Assembly: GCA_028284945.1 (NCBI GenBank)
Contig: JANQQJ010000042.1
Coordinates: 29,000 to 92,999, forward strand
Direction of reading: 5' to 3'
From: Alphaproteobacteria bacterium
GTDB taxonomy: Bacteria > Pseudomonadota > Alphaproteobacteria > SMXS01
Length of the DNA: 64,000 nucleotides
Part shown: positions 1 to 11,033 of the stretch, in pieces
Layout: the number at the start of each line of letters is the position of its first letter
Position numbering within the stretch: position 1 is the first letter of the stretch
The notes under the pieces: model-generated
Told to the model about the DNA's origin: nothing
Seen by the model: only the letters and a program-made list of their open reading frames with translations
Database searches by the model: none
Program-made: the position numbers and the translations under genes

Positions 1-1
1 A

Positions 2-3000
2 CAGGCGGTCGACACAACGACGATGGGCAACCGGGACGGTATCAGCGCAGAAAACCGCGGTGGCGCGCTGACCATCCATGCCTATGGCAGCAGCGTTGGC
101 TATGTGGATGGCGCGGGCATTGATGCTTTCAACGGGGCGAGCGCGACCGATGTGACGATTATCGCCAATAACGCATCCGGGGCAACCTATGGGATTAACG
201 CCTATAATAACGGTACCGGGTCATTATCCGTTACGGCGACGGGCGCCGTCAGCGGCGCTCAGGACGATGGCATCCGCGCTCAGAACATCTCGGAGAGCAC
301 GACCCTAAGCGTCACTACTGAAGTCGGTAGTACCGTTTACGGAAAGCGTCACGGCATTAATGCTCGAAACTATGGCACGGGTGGGCTGACCATCTCTGTC
401 TCCGGCGATGTAACGGGCGATACCGGGCACGGCATCAACGCCTATAACAGCGTCAACGATGACATGGATTCGATGCTGATCGAGCAGGATGCCGACACCA
501 TGACCATGGGTATGGACCATGGCATCAACGCGTTGAATGGCGCCGGTTCGCTAACCATCGAAGCCTATGGCACCAGCATCGGCAAGACCATCAACGGCAT
601 CAACGCGGTCAACTATGCCGGCACCACCGACCTGTCCATCACGGCCAACAACGCGACCGGCGATGGCGACGGTATTTTTGCAGAGAACTATGGCAGCGGC
701 GCCCTGTCTGTCCATGCCACCGGCTATGTGAAGGGTGAAGGGAACGATGGTATTGACGCCATCAACCACAATGGCACCAGCCTGAGCGTGACGACCGGCA
801 TGGAAAGCACCGTTTACGGCAGGGACATCGGCATCGATGCGCAAAATGATGGTAGCGGGTCGCTGACCATCGAAGCGTTAGGCGACGTGACCGGCAAATA
901 TGATGACGGGATTGCCGCCTTCAATAGCGTCGGGTCAACTGAGTCCGACATTACGGCGCACAATGTGTCCGGTGGCGAACATGGCATCCTGGCGGTCCAC
1001 CTGGGCAGTGGTGCGCTGAGCGTCACGGCGACCGGGATCGTCGACGGGGCGGGCGCAGACGGAATCAGCGCCCAGAATACTGACGCTGGCACGTCGCTCT
1101 CGGTCACAACCGGGGCGGGCGCCGTATCCGGCGATGAAGATGGCATCGAAGCCCGAAATTTCGGCACCGGGGGATTGACGATCAGCGTGGGCGGCGATGT
1201 AACAGGTAATACTGGCAGTGGCATCAACGCCTATAACAGTGTCAACGATGAAGAAGACTCCCTGCTGATCGAGCAGGATGCCGGCACGACCTCGATGGGC
1301 ATGGACCACGGCATCAATGCGCAGAACGGCGCTGGTTCACTGACGATCGAAGCCTATGGCACCAGCATTGGTGAGACCGGCAACGGCATTAACGCGTTTA
1401 ACGACGTTGGCACCACTGATCTCACGATCAATGCTTACGCGGCAGATGGCGAGGACAATGGTGTCCGTGCCGAAAACCTCGGCACGGGAGCGACCGAGGT
1501 CACCACGACCGGGGTGGTGAACGGCGCGAACTATGACGGCATTCGTGTCAGTGCCTACTCCGGCACCAGCTTGACGGTGACAGCTGGCCCGGGCAGCGTC
1601 TCCGGTTACAGGGACGGTATCGACGTACGGAATTTCGGCAGCGGCGACCTGACGATCGTCAGTTCGGCTGCAGTGACCGGCCAGTTGGACAATGGCATCG
1701 ATGGCCGCAATTACGGCGGCGGTTCCGCCAGTATTACCGTCGAAACGGGCGGTTCGGTCGCCGCTTATGGCTCCAACGGGCTTGACGCACGGAACTTCGG
1801 CATCGGCCTTAGCGTCACCACGGAAACAGGCACCACCGTTTATGGTAAGAACAACGGACTCCGTGCCCGCAACGATGGCACAGGCGGCTTGACGGTCTCG
1901 GTGAGCGGCGACGTCACCGGTGCCACGGAAAGCGGGATCTACGCCTTCAGCAGCGCCAACGATGTTTCGAGCTCCATGCTGATCGAGCAGGGTGTCGGCA
2001 CGACCTCGATGGGCATGGTCCACGGCATCAACGCCGAGAATTACGGCGGTTCGCTGACGATTGAAGCCTATGGCACCAGCATTGGCGAAACCGGCAACGG
2101 CATTAACGCGATTAACCAGATCGGCACGACCGACTTGTCCATAACCGCCAATAATGTCAGCGGGTATAACGACGCGATTCAGGCGCAAAACCTAGGCACC
2201 GGCGCGACCAGCATCACGACGACGGGCATTGTCAACGTCACGGGCAATGGCGGCGATGGGATCAGTGCGGTCAATACCGCTAGCGGCACGTCGCTCTCAG
2301 TGACGGTTCAGTCAGGACAGGTCAACGGTCGTTCCAACGGTATTGACGCGAGGAATCTGGGGTCGGGCGATCTGTCAGTCAGCACCTATGCCAGTGTCTA
2401 TGGCAACAACTCTGTAGGGATCTTCGCGCTGAACACGCCCGCCGACCCGACGAAATCGGTCTCCGTTTATCAAGCTGCCGGCACCACCGTTTCGGGCGGG
2501 GGTGCGGGCATTTATGTCCGCAACGAGGGCGGCGCAGCGACTATCACCTCCTATGGCTATGTCACGGCCGTAGCCGACGTCGGCATCGGCGCTGCCAACG
2601 ACACCGGTACCACAGATCTCCATATAACTGCGCATGACGTGATGGCCCGGCGCGCCATTTCTGCGGAAAACCTGGGCACCGGCGAAACCAGCGTCACGAC
2701 CACAGGGGCGGTCACCAGCACGAACGGGATCGGGATCGAGGTCACGAACACGGCGGCTGCCACGTCCATGTCTGTCACGACAGGCCCGGGCGCGGTCTAC
2801 GGCGCTGGTGAAGGCATTATTGCCAACAATCAAGGTTCGGGCGCGCTGATGGTCTCAACGACCGGTGATGTGACGGGCGATGGCAGCACGGGATTAGAGC
2901 TTAACAATGAGGGGACGTCCCTTACCCTGATGACCGGGCCTGGCACGATCCTGGGGCAGTTGGCGGGCATCGAAGCGCGCAACAACGGTACCGGCGATTT

Positions 3001-6000
3001 GAATGTCTCGATAGGCGGCGACGTCACCAGCCGGTACAGCAACGCTGTTGTGGTCTTCAACGCCTCTGCCGACCCATCAAGTTCAACAATGGTCCATCAG
3101 GCGGCCGGCACGACCGTGATGGGCATGGACACCGGCATCCAGGTCTTTGAAGGCCCGGAGTCCCTGACGATCCAGGCCTATGGCAGCGTGATCGGCGATT
3201 ACGGCAACGGTATCCGGGCTGGCACCACTGGCGGCGGCCTTTCCGTGACGACGGGCGCAGGCGAGATCCGCGGCTATTTCGACGGTATTACGACAGTTAA
3301 CCGGGGCACGGGAGCGACCACCATCGAGACCGGGTCGGGCGCGGTCAATGGTCTGTCGGGTCAGGGCATTTACGCCCGGCAACTCGACGGCACGTCGCTC
3401 TCCATCACCACCGGAACAGGAGCGGTCTACGGCTTCGACAATGGCATAAAGGCGCGCAACTACGGGACAGGCGGGCTGACCATTGAAGTCGGTGGCGATG
3501 TGACAGGCGATACCGGATACGGCATCAATGCCTATAACAGCGCCAACGACGTCTCCGGCTCCATGCTGATCACCCAGGCTGTTGGCACCACCACAATGGG
3601 CATGGTTCACGGCATCTATGCCGACAATTTCGGCGGCTCTTTGACCATCGAAGCCTATGGTACGTCGATAGGCGAGTCCGTGGACGGCATTCGAGCGGTC
3701 AACAATGCTGGTACGACAGATCTTTCCGTTACCGTGCATTCCGCGACTGGCGAAAGTTATGGCGTGCATGTCGACAATTTCAGTGCCGGTACAACGTCTG
3801 TCGCGACAACAGGAGACATCAAGGGTTACACGCGTCACGGGATTGACGCCGGGGGCCTTTTGGGCACGGGTGATATGAACGTCACCGTCGCCAGCGGGAC
3901 GGTTTACGGCAAGGCGTTGGGCATCGCTGCCCGGAATTCTGGACTGGGGTCGCTGACCGTGGCCGTTGCAGACGGTGCGACCGTCACCGGTAATGACAGC
4001 AGCGGCATTTTCGCCCGCAATTCGGAATATGGCACCAGTCTCACGGTCACGACCGGCACGGGGGCCATTATGGGTGGGGACAGCGGCATTGCTGCTACCA
4101 ATCTTGGCAGTGGTGGCCTCCACGTTTCCGTTTCAGGTGATGTGACCGGCAACGGCTTTGCGGGCATTGAGGCCTATAACAGCGCAAACGATGTGTCCGG
4201 TTCAATGTTGATCCAACAGGCGGCTGGGACAACCACGACCGGTCAAGATTACGGCATCTATGCGTATAACCTTGGCGGCTCGTTGACCATTGAGGCTGAA
4301 GGCAGCACCGTCGGCGAGACGGGCGATGGCATCAATGCGATCAACGCGGTTGGCACCACTGATCTGTCCATTACGGCAAACAATGTTTCGAGCGATGGTT
4401 TCGGCATCAGGGCTGACAACAACGGCACTGGGGCAACCAGCGTAACGGTTTCCGGTGCGGTCACCACATACGCTCCAGACAGCACGGGAATCTTTGTCTC
4501 AAACACCAATGCCGGATCGAGCATGGAGGTGACAACCGGTCCGGGTGCCGTCTATGGCTATAGTGACGGTATTGCAGCGCGCAGCTACGGTTCAGGGCCG
4601 CTAGCGGTTTCGGTTTCCGGTGACGTGACGGGGAAACTTGGCTACGGGATCTACACCTATAACCAGGCGAGTTCGACGCTGATCCAACAAACTGCGGAAA
4701 CGTCCACCTCAGGGCGGAACGGCGGCATTCGTGCGCGGGGCCTTAGCAGTTCGCTGACAATTGAAGCCTATGGAAGCACGACGGGTGAAAACGTGAGTGG
4801 GATCTGGGCCACGAATGAGACATATGCCACGGACCTGATCATCCGGGCGCATAATGTATACGGCTACGCCTACGGGATTCGTGCAGAAAACGAGGGCGCT
4901 GGCGTCACTGACATAAATGTTACGGGTACCGTCAGGGCATCGACCTTGTTCACCGGCATCAAGACGCAGAACACTGCGTCCGGGACAAGCATGAGTGTCA
5001 CGACGGGAGCCGGGACAGTCTACGGTCTCATGACCGGCATTGACGCAGATAACAACGGTACTGGCGGCCTGACCATCAGTGTCGGTGGCGACGTTACCGG
5101 TCAGGATGTTACCGGTATCTTGGCGAACAACAGCGCGAATGCAGGTTCCGGACCCCTGTTGCTTCAGCAAGCCGCAGGATCGACAATAACGGGCTTCCAG
5201 GATGCCATCACCGCGACCAATGCCGGCGGGGCAATGACCATTGAGGCCTACGGCACCAGCATCGGCCGATATGGAAACGGGATTACGGCTCTTAACAATG
5301 GTGGCACGTCGGACCTCGCTATCGTCGCGAACAATGTTGAGGGCGACCTATATGGCATCAGCGCCACGAACGACGGCGACGGTGCGACGAGTGTTACCAC
5401 GACCGGTCTGGTCGATGGGGATGGTCGTGACGGTGTCTTCGTTAGGAATTCCTCAAGTGGGACGACTATGTCGATTGCTACCGGTCCAGGTACGGTGTCC
5501 GGTAGGCAAGACGGCATCGATGCCAATAACCAGGGCACCGGCGGGTTGACCATTGAAGTCGGCGGCGATGTGACAGGCGATACCGGATCGGGCATCGACG
5601 CCTATAACAGTGCCAACGGCACCTCCGGCTCCTTGCTGATCACCCAGGCTGCGGGAACGAAAACTGAGGGCGCGGGTCGGGGCATAGACGCCTACAATCG
5701 TGCCGGTTCTCTGACCATTGAGGCCTATGGCACGACCATCGGACAAACAAGACAAGGCATATGGGCAGAAAACTTCCTGGGTACAAATGACCTGACGGTC
5801 AAAGCGGGCAATGTTGAAGGCAACCTTGAGGGAATTTTCGCGAAAAACAGCGGCTCCGGTCTAACCAGCGTCGACGTTACGGGCACTGTCACCTCCGAAG
5901 GCTTCACGGGCGTTAGTGCCTATACCCGTGGAGATGGGCTGACGATCAGTACCGGTGAAGGGGCTGTGAGCGGAGGGTACTTCGGTATCCGCGCCCGTAA

Positions 6001-9000
6001 TGTTGGAACTGGCGCAACGACGGTCACGACGTCGACGGGTGCGATCACCGGGCAGGGCGTTGGCTACGCCTACTACGAGTATGACGACGGAATTTATGTC
6101 GGCAACGCGCCTACGGGCACTACATCGCTCACGGTTACCACCGGTACCGGCAAGGTCCAGGGCAAAGGGTCGGGCATCAATGCCGTGAACAGGGGTTCGG
6201 GCGAGACGGAAGTTGAAACCGTGGGCGATGTCATCGGTGAGGACCGTGACGGGATCGCAGTCCAAAACACAAGCAGCGGCACCTCAATATCCGTTACGAC
6301 AGGCCCGGGCGAAGTGAAGGGTGGCGACGACGGCATTGATGCGCGCAATTATGGTACCGGCGGATTGACCATCTCTGTCTCCGGTGATGTGACCGGTCAG
6401 GGGGGCGACGGCATCAACGCCTATAACAGCGCCAACGACGTCTCCGGCTCCATGCTGATCACCCAGGATGCCGAGACGATGACCATGGGTATGGACCACG
6501 GCATCAATGCCAACAATTATGGCGGCTCGCTGACCATCGAAGCCTATGGCACAAGCATCGGCAAAACCTACGAAGGTATTAGAGCCGTGAACCAGATCGG
6601 TACCACCGATCTGTCCATCACCGCCAATAATGTCCAGGGGCAGCAGAACGGAATCTTCGCCCTGAACCAGGGAACCGGGATGACCAACATCACGGCCACC
6701 GGCGCGGTCAGCGGCTATGGCGACGACGGCATCTATGTTCGGAATTCCGCCTTGGGCATGGGCATGTCTGTCACGACCGGGCCGGGCACGGTTTACGGCC
6801 GGGATGCAGGCATCGAGGTAGACCACTATGGCACCGGTGCGCTCACCATCGACATCGGCGGCGATGTCACGGGCCAGTACGGCGCTGGCGTGTTCGCCTT
6901 CATTACCAATGACGCTTCCGGGCCTGTGCTGATTACGCAAGCGGCCGACACGACGACGAAGGGCTTCGACGACGGCATTGTCGGCTTCAACACCGGCGGC
7001 GACTCGCTGACGATCATCGCAGAAGGCACCGTCGAGAGTGGAGACGGCAGGGGCATCACCGGACTCAACCTCTCGGGTACGAGCGATCTTTCGATCACGG
7101 CCAACAACGTCTACGGCAAGAGCTTCGGGATAGACGCTTCAAACAGCGGTTCCGGCGACACCTATGTCAACGTGACCGGGAACGTCACCAGCACCGGTTC
7201 CAGAGGCATCTCTTTCTCTACAGGCAATAACAACACTGGAGATGTCACCATCAAGACCGGGCCGGGAACGATCTCGGGCTACAATGGCGGGATTACTGCC
7301 GGCGGTATCTTCGGGTCCGGTGCTATCACAATTGAGACCACCGGCGCTGTTTATGGTGGCTACGGTGATGGGATTGATGCGAACAGTCGCGGCGGCGACC
7401 TAAACATCACCACTGGTCCGGGCCCAGTAGAGGGAACGTATGGTATCCTCGGCGGTCAGGACGGCGCGGGTGCATTGTCCATTACCACCTCGGGCGATGT
7501 GACCGGTACCGCCTATACCGCCATCTGGGCGCAATCGAATGGCAGTAGCTTGTCCATTGAAACCGGGCCCGGTTCTGTCCAGGGCGGCTACCGTGGCATT
7601 GCGGCTTACAACTATGGCGCGGGCGCGACCCTGATCACTACGACAGGCGATGTGACGGGCCAGGGGCTGGACTATCCGGGTGACTCTTTTGATGATGGTA
7701 TCTACGCGATCAATTACGCGGGATCGACTTCGCTGACGATCAATACCGGTCCGGGCACGGTGACCGGCGCCGGGGACGGCATCGAAGCGATCAACTACGG
7801 CACTGGCGGACTGGAGATCAATGTTGGCGGTGACGTAATCGCTCAGGGGGGCGACGCCATCACCGCCTATAACAGCGCCAATGACACGACGGCGTCCATG
7901 TCCGTGACGCAAGATGCCGGCACAACATCGATGGGCGGGGTGAACGGGATCAACGCCACCCATCTGGGGTCCGGCGGCCTCACCGTGGACATCAATGGCA
8001 CCGTGATCGGCGGAACAGGCGCAGGCATTGCGACTGCCACGGGCCTGGGCGGCTCAACCGAACTCAACGTCAATGCCGACGCCGATGTCAGCGCCACATC
8101 CGGCGTCGCCATCACTAACGATGCGGGTGATTCCACGACGATCATTTCCGGCGATGTTACTGGCGAAATCCGGCTCGGCGACGGCAGCGACGATTTAATG
8201 TTCGTCGGCGCCGATCTCTCCGGCATCACCGTCCTGGACGGCGGCGACGACGCCTCGCCTGCGGATGGATTCGTCGACACGGTCACCCTCGATAATGTGA
8301 CGGCGACATTCAATGCTGGCGGCTTGATCAACTGGGAAGTCGTCGGATTTGTGGATTCGACGGTTACGGTGAACGACCTGGCGTTTGGGGACGTGAATGT
8401 CTGCGGTGGATCGACGACGTTCGGTGGCGCCGGCATGGTCGATAATGTTTTGGGTTGCGTATCAGATGACACGATCGAGGTAACAGGCAACACCATCGTT
8501 TCGAATGCGATCGAGGGCGCGGGAGGATCCGACACCATCGTTGTTTCAGGCAATGCGTCGGTGGTAGGCGGCGTGTTTGGCGCAGGCGCGGGTCAGGACG
8601 GCAGTGCTGCGGCCGACGCTGGTGACGTCATTACCATCAATACGACGGGGACTGTCGGCCTGGTCGATGGCGGCGCAGGCGGTGACAGCATTTCCCTGAT
8701 TGAAGGGACCATTTCCACCAGCATCGACGCAGGCGTTGGTGACGATACGCTTGTCTGGTCGGGCGGTTCAGTTCCGCTCATCTTCGGCGGCGACGGCTCC
8801 GATACGCTGTTGGTTACGGCTGAGTCCTATGACGGCACGCAGGTCCTCGACGGTGGTGATGACGTGTCCATCGAAGACGGCTTCATCGATACGCTTACGC
8901 TCAATGGCATTGTGGTTGCGGCTAATGGCAGCGGCATTTTGAACTGGGAGGTCATCGACATTGTCGGCGGTGCCCAACTGACGCTGGGCGATCCACTGAC

Positions 9001-10474
9001 GACCGTGGACCTAAACATCGTCGAGGGCCTCGTCGATATGGGCGCCGGTGCGGTTGATCCTGAACTTGGCGCGCTCAGTGCCATTACGGGTGATATTGCC
9101 GTTTCTGAGCTGGGTACGCTCGAAGCCAGTGGCGGCGGTGCGGGCACGTTCGTTGTCGACGGCAACGTCTTAAATATGGGCGCGGTCAGCACCCTCGATG
9201 ACGGCGCCGGCGACGTCCTGACGGTCACGGGCAACTACAATATCGAGACCGTCCCGGCCGAGATGGAAGGCGACCCGGACATGGTCACCGAGTTCGGCCC
9301 GGGCGCGCTCTGGCTCGACATCGACACACCGAACGCCGCGGCCGACTTGCTTGCTATCGAAGGTGACACCGGCGGCCTGACGACGATTACGGTCAACGAT
9401 ATCGGCACCGGGTCGGGCGCCTATGAGGAAATCCTGCTGGTTGATACCGCCGATGCCCAGGGGCACTTCTTGCTGGCCGGCGGAGTCCATACGGCAGGCG
9501 CCGTCGACTATGTGCTTGAGACGTCGGACGGCGCTTTCCTGTCGCCGTCGCTGCGCGATGCGCCACAGGGCTATTCGATGTTCGGCACGGCGGTACAGGC
9601 GTTTCTCACCCAGGGGGTCGGCACGATGAATGAGCGCATGGGCGCGCTGAAGAAATACCAGGACGGCCGCTACGGGGTCTGGGCCCGGTTCCAATACCTG
9701 GACGGCGATGTTGCCCCGGATACCAACCCCGAACCCGGCATCGCCTTCGACATGGATGGCTATCAGGTCAGCTTCGGGATCGAGATGATCCGCAAGGCCG
9801 GTAATGGCGGCCGGGTTCATTTCGGCCTGTCCGGCGGCTTGGGTGATGCGGATTACGATCTTGTCGGCGTTGCCAGCCGGACAGATTTTGAATCCGCCCA
9901 TGTCGGCGGCTATGCGACATGGGAATCCGGTGGTGGCTTCTATCTGGACGCTGTCCTCAACTATCACTGGCTCGATGCCGAGTTCGATGCCCCGGCGGAA
10001 GCCGCGACCGCGTCGACGGATGGCGAGGCGCTTGTGTTCTCCATCGAAGGCGGCAAGCGGTTCAGCTTCGATTCCGGCTTTGATGTCATCCCCGAGGTTC
10101 AGCTGATATTCGCCGATATCGACTTCGATAGTTTCGAAGACAGCGGTGGCCTCGTCGTCTCCCATCTGGACGGTAATTCGCTAAAGGGCCGGTTGGGCGT
10201 ACGTCTCCAGCACGCGTTCTCCGCAGGCAATAGCACCACGGTGCGTCCGTTCCTGACGCTCGATGTGCTGCATGAGTTCGAGGGCGACAATGTGATCGAC
10301 GTGTCGGGCCTTGAATTGACGTCTACCTTCGACGGCACCTCCTATGCCATTGGCGGCGGGCTGGAAGTCGATTGGGGGACCGGTAGCTTCTATGTCAAAG
10401 GCAGCTATGAAGACTTCGGCTCGGGTCAGGGCGATATCTTCGACATCATCGCCGGCGCCAAGTTCCGCTGGTAG
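2..10474 (+). CDS. Giant autotransporter adhesin, 5' end outside window
   Basis: The reading frame is already open at the window edge. The codons before the first ATG (position 23) encode the same repeat text seen later in the protein (a QAxxTTTMG-type segment), so the true start and the signal peptide lie upstream. About 3,490 residues are visible. Residues ~1-2700 are a passenger of short repeats of the type G-I-x-A-x-N-x-G-x-G, S-L-T-I-E-A-Y-G-T-S-I-G and V-S-G-D-V-T-G, typical of a beta-helix. Residues ~2700-3150 carry Gly/Asp-rich segments (GGDGSDTL, VLDGGDD). From ~3170 an autotransporter beta-barrel begins (MFGTAVQAFLTQG, YGVWARFQ) and ends in Phe-Arg-Trp, an aromatic C-terminus usual for outer-membrane barrels. 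By family knowledge (type Va secretion) the barrel sits in the outer membrane and exposes the passenger. The role as adhesin or biofilm factor is inferred. Confidence 0.93.
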   Translation, partial: QAVDTTTMGNRDGISAENRGGALTIHAYGSSVGYVDGAGIDAFNGASATDVTIIANNASGATYGINAYNNGTGSLSVTATGAVSGAQDDGIRAQNISESTTLSVTTEVGSTVYGKRHGINARNYGTGGLTISVSGDVTGDTGHGINAYNSVNDDMDSMLIEQDADTMTMGMDHGINALNGAGSLTIEAYGTSIGKTINGINAVNYAGTTDLSITANNATGDGDGIFAENYGSGALSVHATGYVKGEGNDGIDAINHNGTSLSVTTGMESTVYGRDIGIDAQNDGSGSLTIEALGDVTGKYDDGIAAFNSVGSTESDITAHNVSGGEHGILAVHLGSGALSVTATGIVDGAGADGISAQNTDAGTSLSVTTGAGAVSGDEDGIEARNFGTGGLTISVGGDVTGNTGSGINAYNSVNDEEDSLLIEQDAGTTSMGMDHGINAQNGAGSLTIEAYGTSIGETGNGINAFNDVGTTDLTINAYAADGEDNGVRAENLGTGATEVTTTGVVNGANYDGIRVSAYSGTSLTVTAGPGSVSGYRDGIDVRNFGSGDLTIVSSAAVTGQLDNGIDGRNYGGGSASITVETGGSVAAYGSNGLDARNFGIGLSVTTETGTTVYGKNNGLRARNDGTGGLTVSVSGDVTGATESGIYAFSSANDVSSSMLIEQGVGTTSMGMVHGINAENYGGSLTIEAYGTSIGETGNGINAINQIGTTDLSITANNVSGYNDAIQAQNLGTGATSITTTGIVNVTGNGGDGISAVNTASGTSLSVTVQSGQVNGRSNGIDARNLGSGDLSVSTYASVYGNNSVGIFALNTPADPTKSVSVYQAAGTTVSGGGAGIYVRNEGGAATITSYGYVTAVADVGIGAANDTGTTDLHITAHDVMARRAISAENLGTGETSVTTTGAVTSTNGIGIEVTNTAAATSMSVTTGPGAVYGAGEGIIANNQGSGALMVSTTGDVTGDGSTGLELNNEGTSLTLMTGPGTILGQLAGIEARNNGTGDLNVSIGGDVTSRYSNAVVVFNASADPSSSTMVHQAAGTTVMGMDTGIQVFEGPESLTIQAYGSVIGDYGNGIRAGTTGGGLSVTTGAGEIRGYFDGITTVNRGTGATTIETGSGAVNGLSGQGIYARQLDGTSLSITTGTGAVYGFDNGIKARNYGTGGLTIEVGGDVTGDTGYGINAYNSANDVSGSMLITQAVGTTTMGMVHGIYADNFGGSLTIEAYGTSIGESVDGIRAVNNAGTTDLSVTVHSATGESYGVHVDNFSAGTTSVATTGDIKGYTRHGIDAGGLLGTGDMNVTVASGTVYGKALGIAARNSGLGSLTVAVADGATVTGNDSSGIFARNSEYGTSLTVTTGTGAIMGGDSGIAATNLGSGGLHVSVSGDVTGNGFAGIEAYNSANDVSGSMLIQQAAGTTTTGQDYGIYAYNLGGSLTIEAEGSTVGETGDGINAINAVGTTDLSITANNVSSDGFGIRADNNGTGATSVTVSGAVTTYAPDSTGIFVSNTNAGSSMEVTTGPGAVYGYSDGIAARSYGSGPLAVSVSGDVTGKLGYGIYTYNQASSTLIQQTAETSTSGRNGGIRARGLSSSLTIEAYGSTTGENVSGIWATNETYATDLIIRAHNVYGYAYGIRAENEGAGVTDINVTGTVRASTLFTGIKTQNTASGTSMSVTTGAGTVYGLMTGIDADNNGTGGLTISVGGDVTGQDVTGILANNSANAGSGPLLLQQAAGSTITGFQDAITATNAGGAMTIEAYGTSIGRYGNGITALNNGGTSDLAIVANNVEGDLYGISATNDGDGATSVTTTGLVDGDGRDGVFVRNSSSGTTMSIATGPGTVSGRQDGIDANNQGTGGLTIEVGGDVTGDTGSGIDAYNSANGTSGSLLITQAAGTKTEGAGRGIDAYNRAGSLTIEAYGTTIGQTRQGIWAENFLGTNDLTVKAGNVEGNLEGIFAKNSGSGLTSVDVTGTVTSEGFTGVSAYTRGDGLTISTGEGAVSGGYFGIRARNVGTGATTVTTSTGAITGQGVGYAYYEYDDGIYVGNAPTGTTSLTVTTGTGKVQGKGSGINAVNRGSGETEVETVGDVIGEDRDGIAVQNTSSGTSISVTTGPGEVKGGDDGIDARNYGTGGLTISVSGDVTGQGGDGINAYNSANDVSGSMLITQDAETMTMGMDHGINANNYGGSLTIEAYGTSIGKTYEGIRAVNQIGTTDLSITANNVQGQQNGIFALNQGTGMTNITATGAVSGYGDDGIYVRNSALGMGMSVTTGPGTVYGRDAGIEVDHYGTGALTIDIGGDVTGQYGAGVFAFITNDASGPVLITQAADTTTKGFDDGIVGFNTGGDSLTIIAEGTVESGDGRGITGLNLSGTSDLSITANNVYGKSFGIDASNSGSGDTYVNVTGNVTSTGSRGISFSTGNNNTGDVTIKTGPGTISGYNGGITAGGIFGSGAITIETTGAVYGGYGDGIDANSRGGDLNITTGPGPVEGTYGILGGQDGAGALSITTSGDVTGTAYTAIWAQSNGSSLSIETGPGSVQGGYRGIAAYNYGAGATLITTTGDVTGQGLDYPGDSFDDGIYAINYAGSTSLTINTGPGTVTGAGDGIEAINYGTGGLEINVGGDVIAQGGDAITAYNSANDTTASMSVTQDAGTTSMGGVNGINATHLGSGGLTVDINGTVIGGTGAGIATATGLGGSTELNVNADADVSATSGVAITNDAGDSTTIISGDVTGEIRLGDGSDDLMFVGADLSGITVLDGGDDASPADGFVDTVTLDNVTATFNAGGLINWEVVGFVDSTVTVNDLAFGDVNVCGGSTTFGGAGMVDNVLGCVSDDTIEVTGNTIVSNAIEGAGGSDTIVVSGNASVVGGVFGAGAGQDGSAAADAGDVITINTTGTVGLVDGGAGGDSISLIEGTISTSIDAGVGDDTLVWSGGSVPLIFGGDGSDTLLVTAESYDGTQVLDGGDDVSIEDGFIDTLTLNGIVVAANGSGILNWEVIDIVGGAQLTLGDPLTTVDLNIVEGLVDMGAGAVDPELGALSAITGDIAVSELGTLEASGGGAGTFVVDGNVLNMGAVSTLDDGAGDVLTVTGNYNIETVPAEMEGDPDMVTEFGPGALWLDIDTPNAAADLLAIEGDTGGLTTITVNDIGTGSGAYEEILLVDTADAQGHFLLAGGVHTAGAVDYVLETSDGAFLSPSLRDAPQGYSMFGTAVQAFLTQGVGTMNERMGALKKYQDGRYGVWARFQYLDGDVAPDTNPEPGIAFDMDGYQVSFGIEMIRKAGNGGRVHFGLSGGLGDADYDLVGVASRTDFESAHVGGYATWESGGGFYLDAVLNYHWLDAEFDAPAEAATASTDGEALVFSIEGGKRFSFDSGFDVIPEVQLIFADIDFDSFEDSGGLVVSHLDGNSLKGRLGVRLQHAFSAGNSTTVRPFLTLDVLHEFEGDNVIDVSGLELTSTFDGTSYAIGGGLEVDWGTGSFYVKGSYEDFGSGQGDIFDIIAGAKFRW

Positions 10475-10800
10475 CAGGGGCGGTAACTCCCCATAGGGGC
10501 TTCCATGGAGACTATCGTCGTTTTGAAGACGGCTGCGTGATTCACCTACGTGACTTCGCTGTCGCGGGACGCAGAGATGGTAGAAAGGGCCGACAGGGGC
10601 GCGTCTAATTCAGAGATCGAAAACCCTTGGAATACCTTGATGCAAGGCGCTAGTCGCCGGCGGCAGCCAGCATCAGGATTGGAGTCCGGCATGGCGCAAA
10701 ACTTCTTCTGACATTGCCATCTCCGTAGCGTTTTGTGAGTACGGAAATGGGCATATCCATCCGCAGAAAGGCTTGTAGATTTCAAGTATTAATGGCTTGT
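10475..10800. other. Intergenic stretch with no convincing gene
   Basis: This is the first part of the gap between the autotransporter and the next secreted protein. It holds one 79-codon minus-strand frame (10546-10785) without a recognisable domain or good ribosome binding site. I see no clear terminator with a T-run after the autotransporter stop, only a weak GGGG/CCCC pairing just downstream. Confidence 0.5.
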
Positions 10801-10833
10801 ATATCCCAATAAATTCGACGAAGAATATTCAAT

Positions 10834-10859
10834 TTATGTAATTGATAAAAATTACATAA
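10834..10859. promoter_or_regulatory. Perfect 10-bp inverted repeat in AT-rich promoter region
   Basis: TTATGTAATT and its exact complement AATTACATAA flank a 6-base spacer (GATAAA). The element lies in a strongly AT-rich block (about 10780-10915) that stands out from the GC-rich surroundings, about 200 bases before the start of the secreted repeat protein. It may be a regulator-binding site or part of the promoter. Which protein would bind is unknown. Confidence 0.45.
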
Positions 10860-10950
10860 TATAATTCGCATTTCAATAAGTTGAATTTGGAGAATTTATT
10901 CCATTTGGATAATGGAAACCCCTTGGCGTGGCGCGTTAGGCGTGTGTCGG

Positions 10951-11033
10951 GCCTGAGTGCGATCAGGCTTGCGCTGGCAGATCGGACATCTGCCGTGAGT
11001 AACGTAAGTAAGCCCGCGTCTTAGTACCGGGCT
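10951..11033 (+). promoter_or_regulatory. Hairpin-rich 5' leader of the secreted repeat protein
   Basis: Three short hairpins follow one another just before the gene at 11056: GCCTGA/TCAGGC at 10951-10968, GGCAGAT/ATCTGCC at 10976-10994 with a 5-base loop, and AGCCCG/CGGGCT at 11011-11033. They end about 22 bases before the GTG start, and a GGTGGGGG ribosome binding sequence lies in between. The arrangement suggests a structured mRNA leader. I could not match it to a known riboswitch class. Confidence 0.4.

Noticed and set aside
23..8100. Regularly repeated DNA as a CRISPR-like array
   Set aside because: The repeats are in-frame protein motifs without fixed-length direct repeats and unique spacers, and no cas gene is near.
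305..10338. Many long minus-strand open frames inside the giant autotransporter
   Set aside because: They run opposite a clearly coding, repeat-rich frame, repeat with it, and show no domains or ribosome binding sites. They are shadows of the repeat composition.
10546..10785. 79-codon minus-strand gene
   Set aside because: No domain, unusual composition and no clear ribosome binding site.
10951..11033. A cyclic-di-GMP riboswitch
   Set aside because: The hairpins lack the conserved tetraloop and internal-loop bases of the known classes; only a general structured leader is supported.
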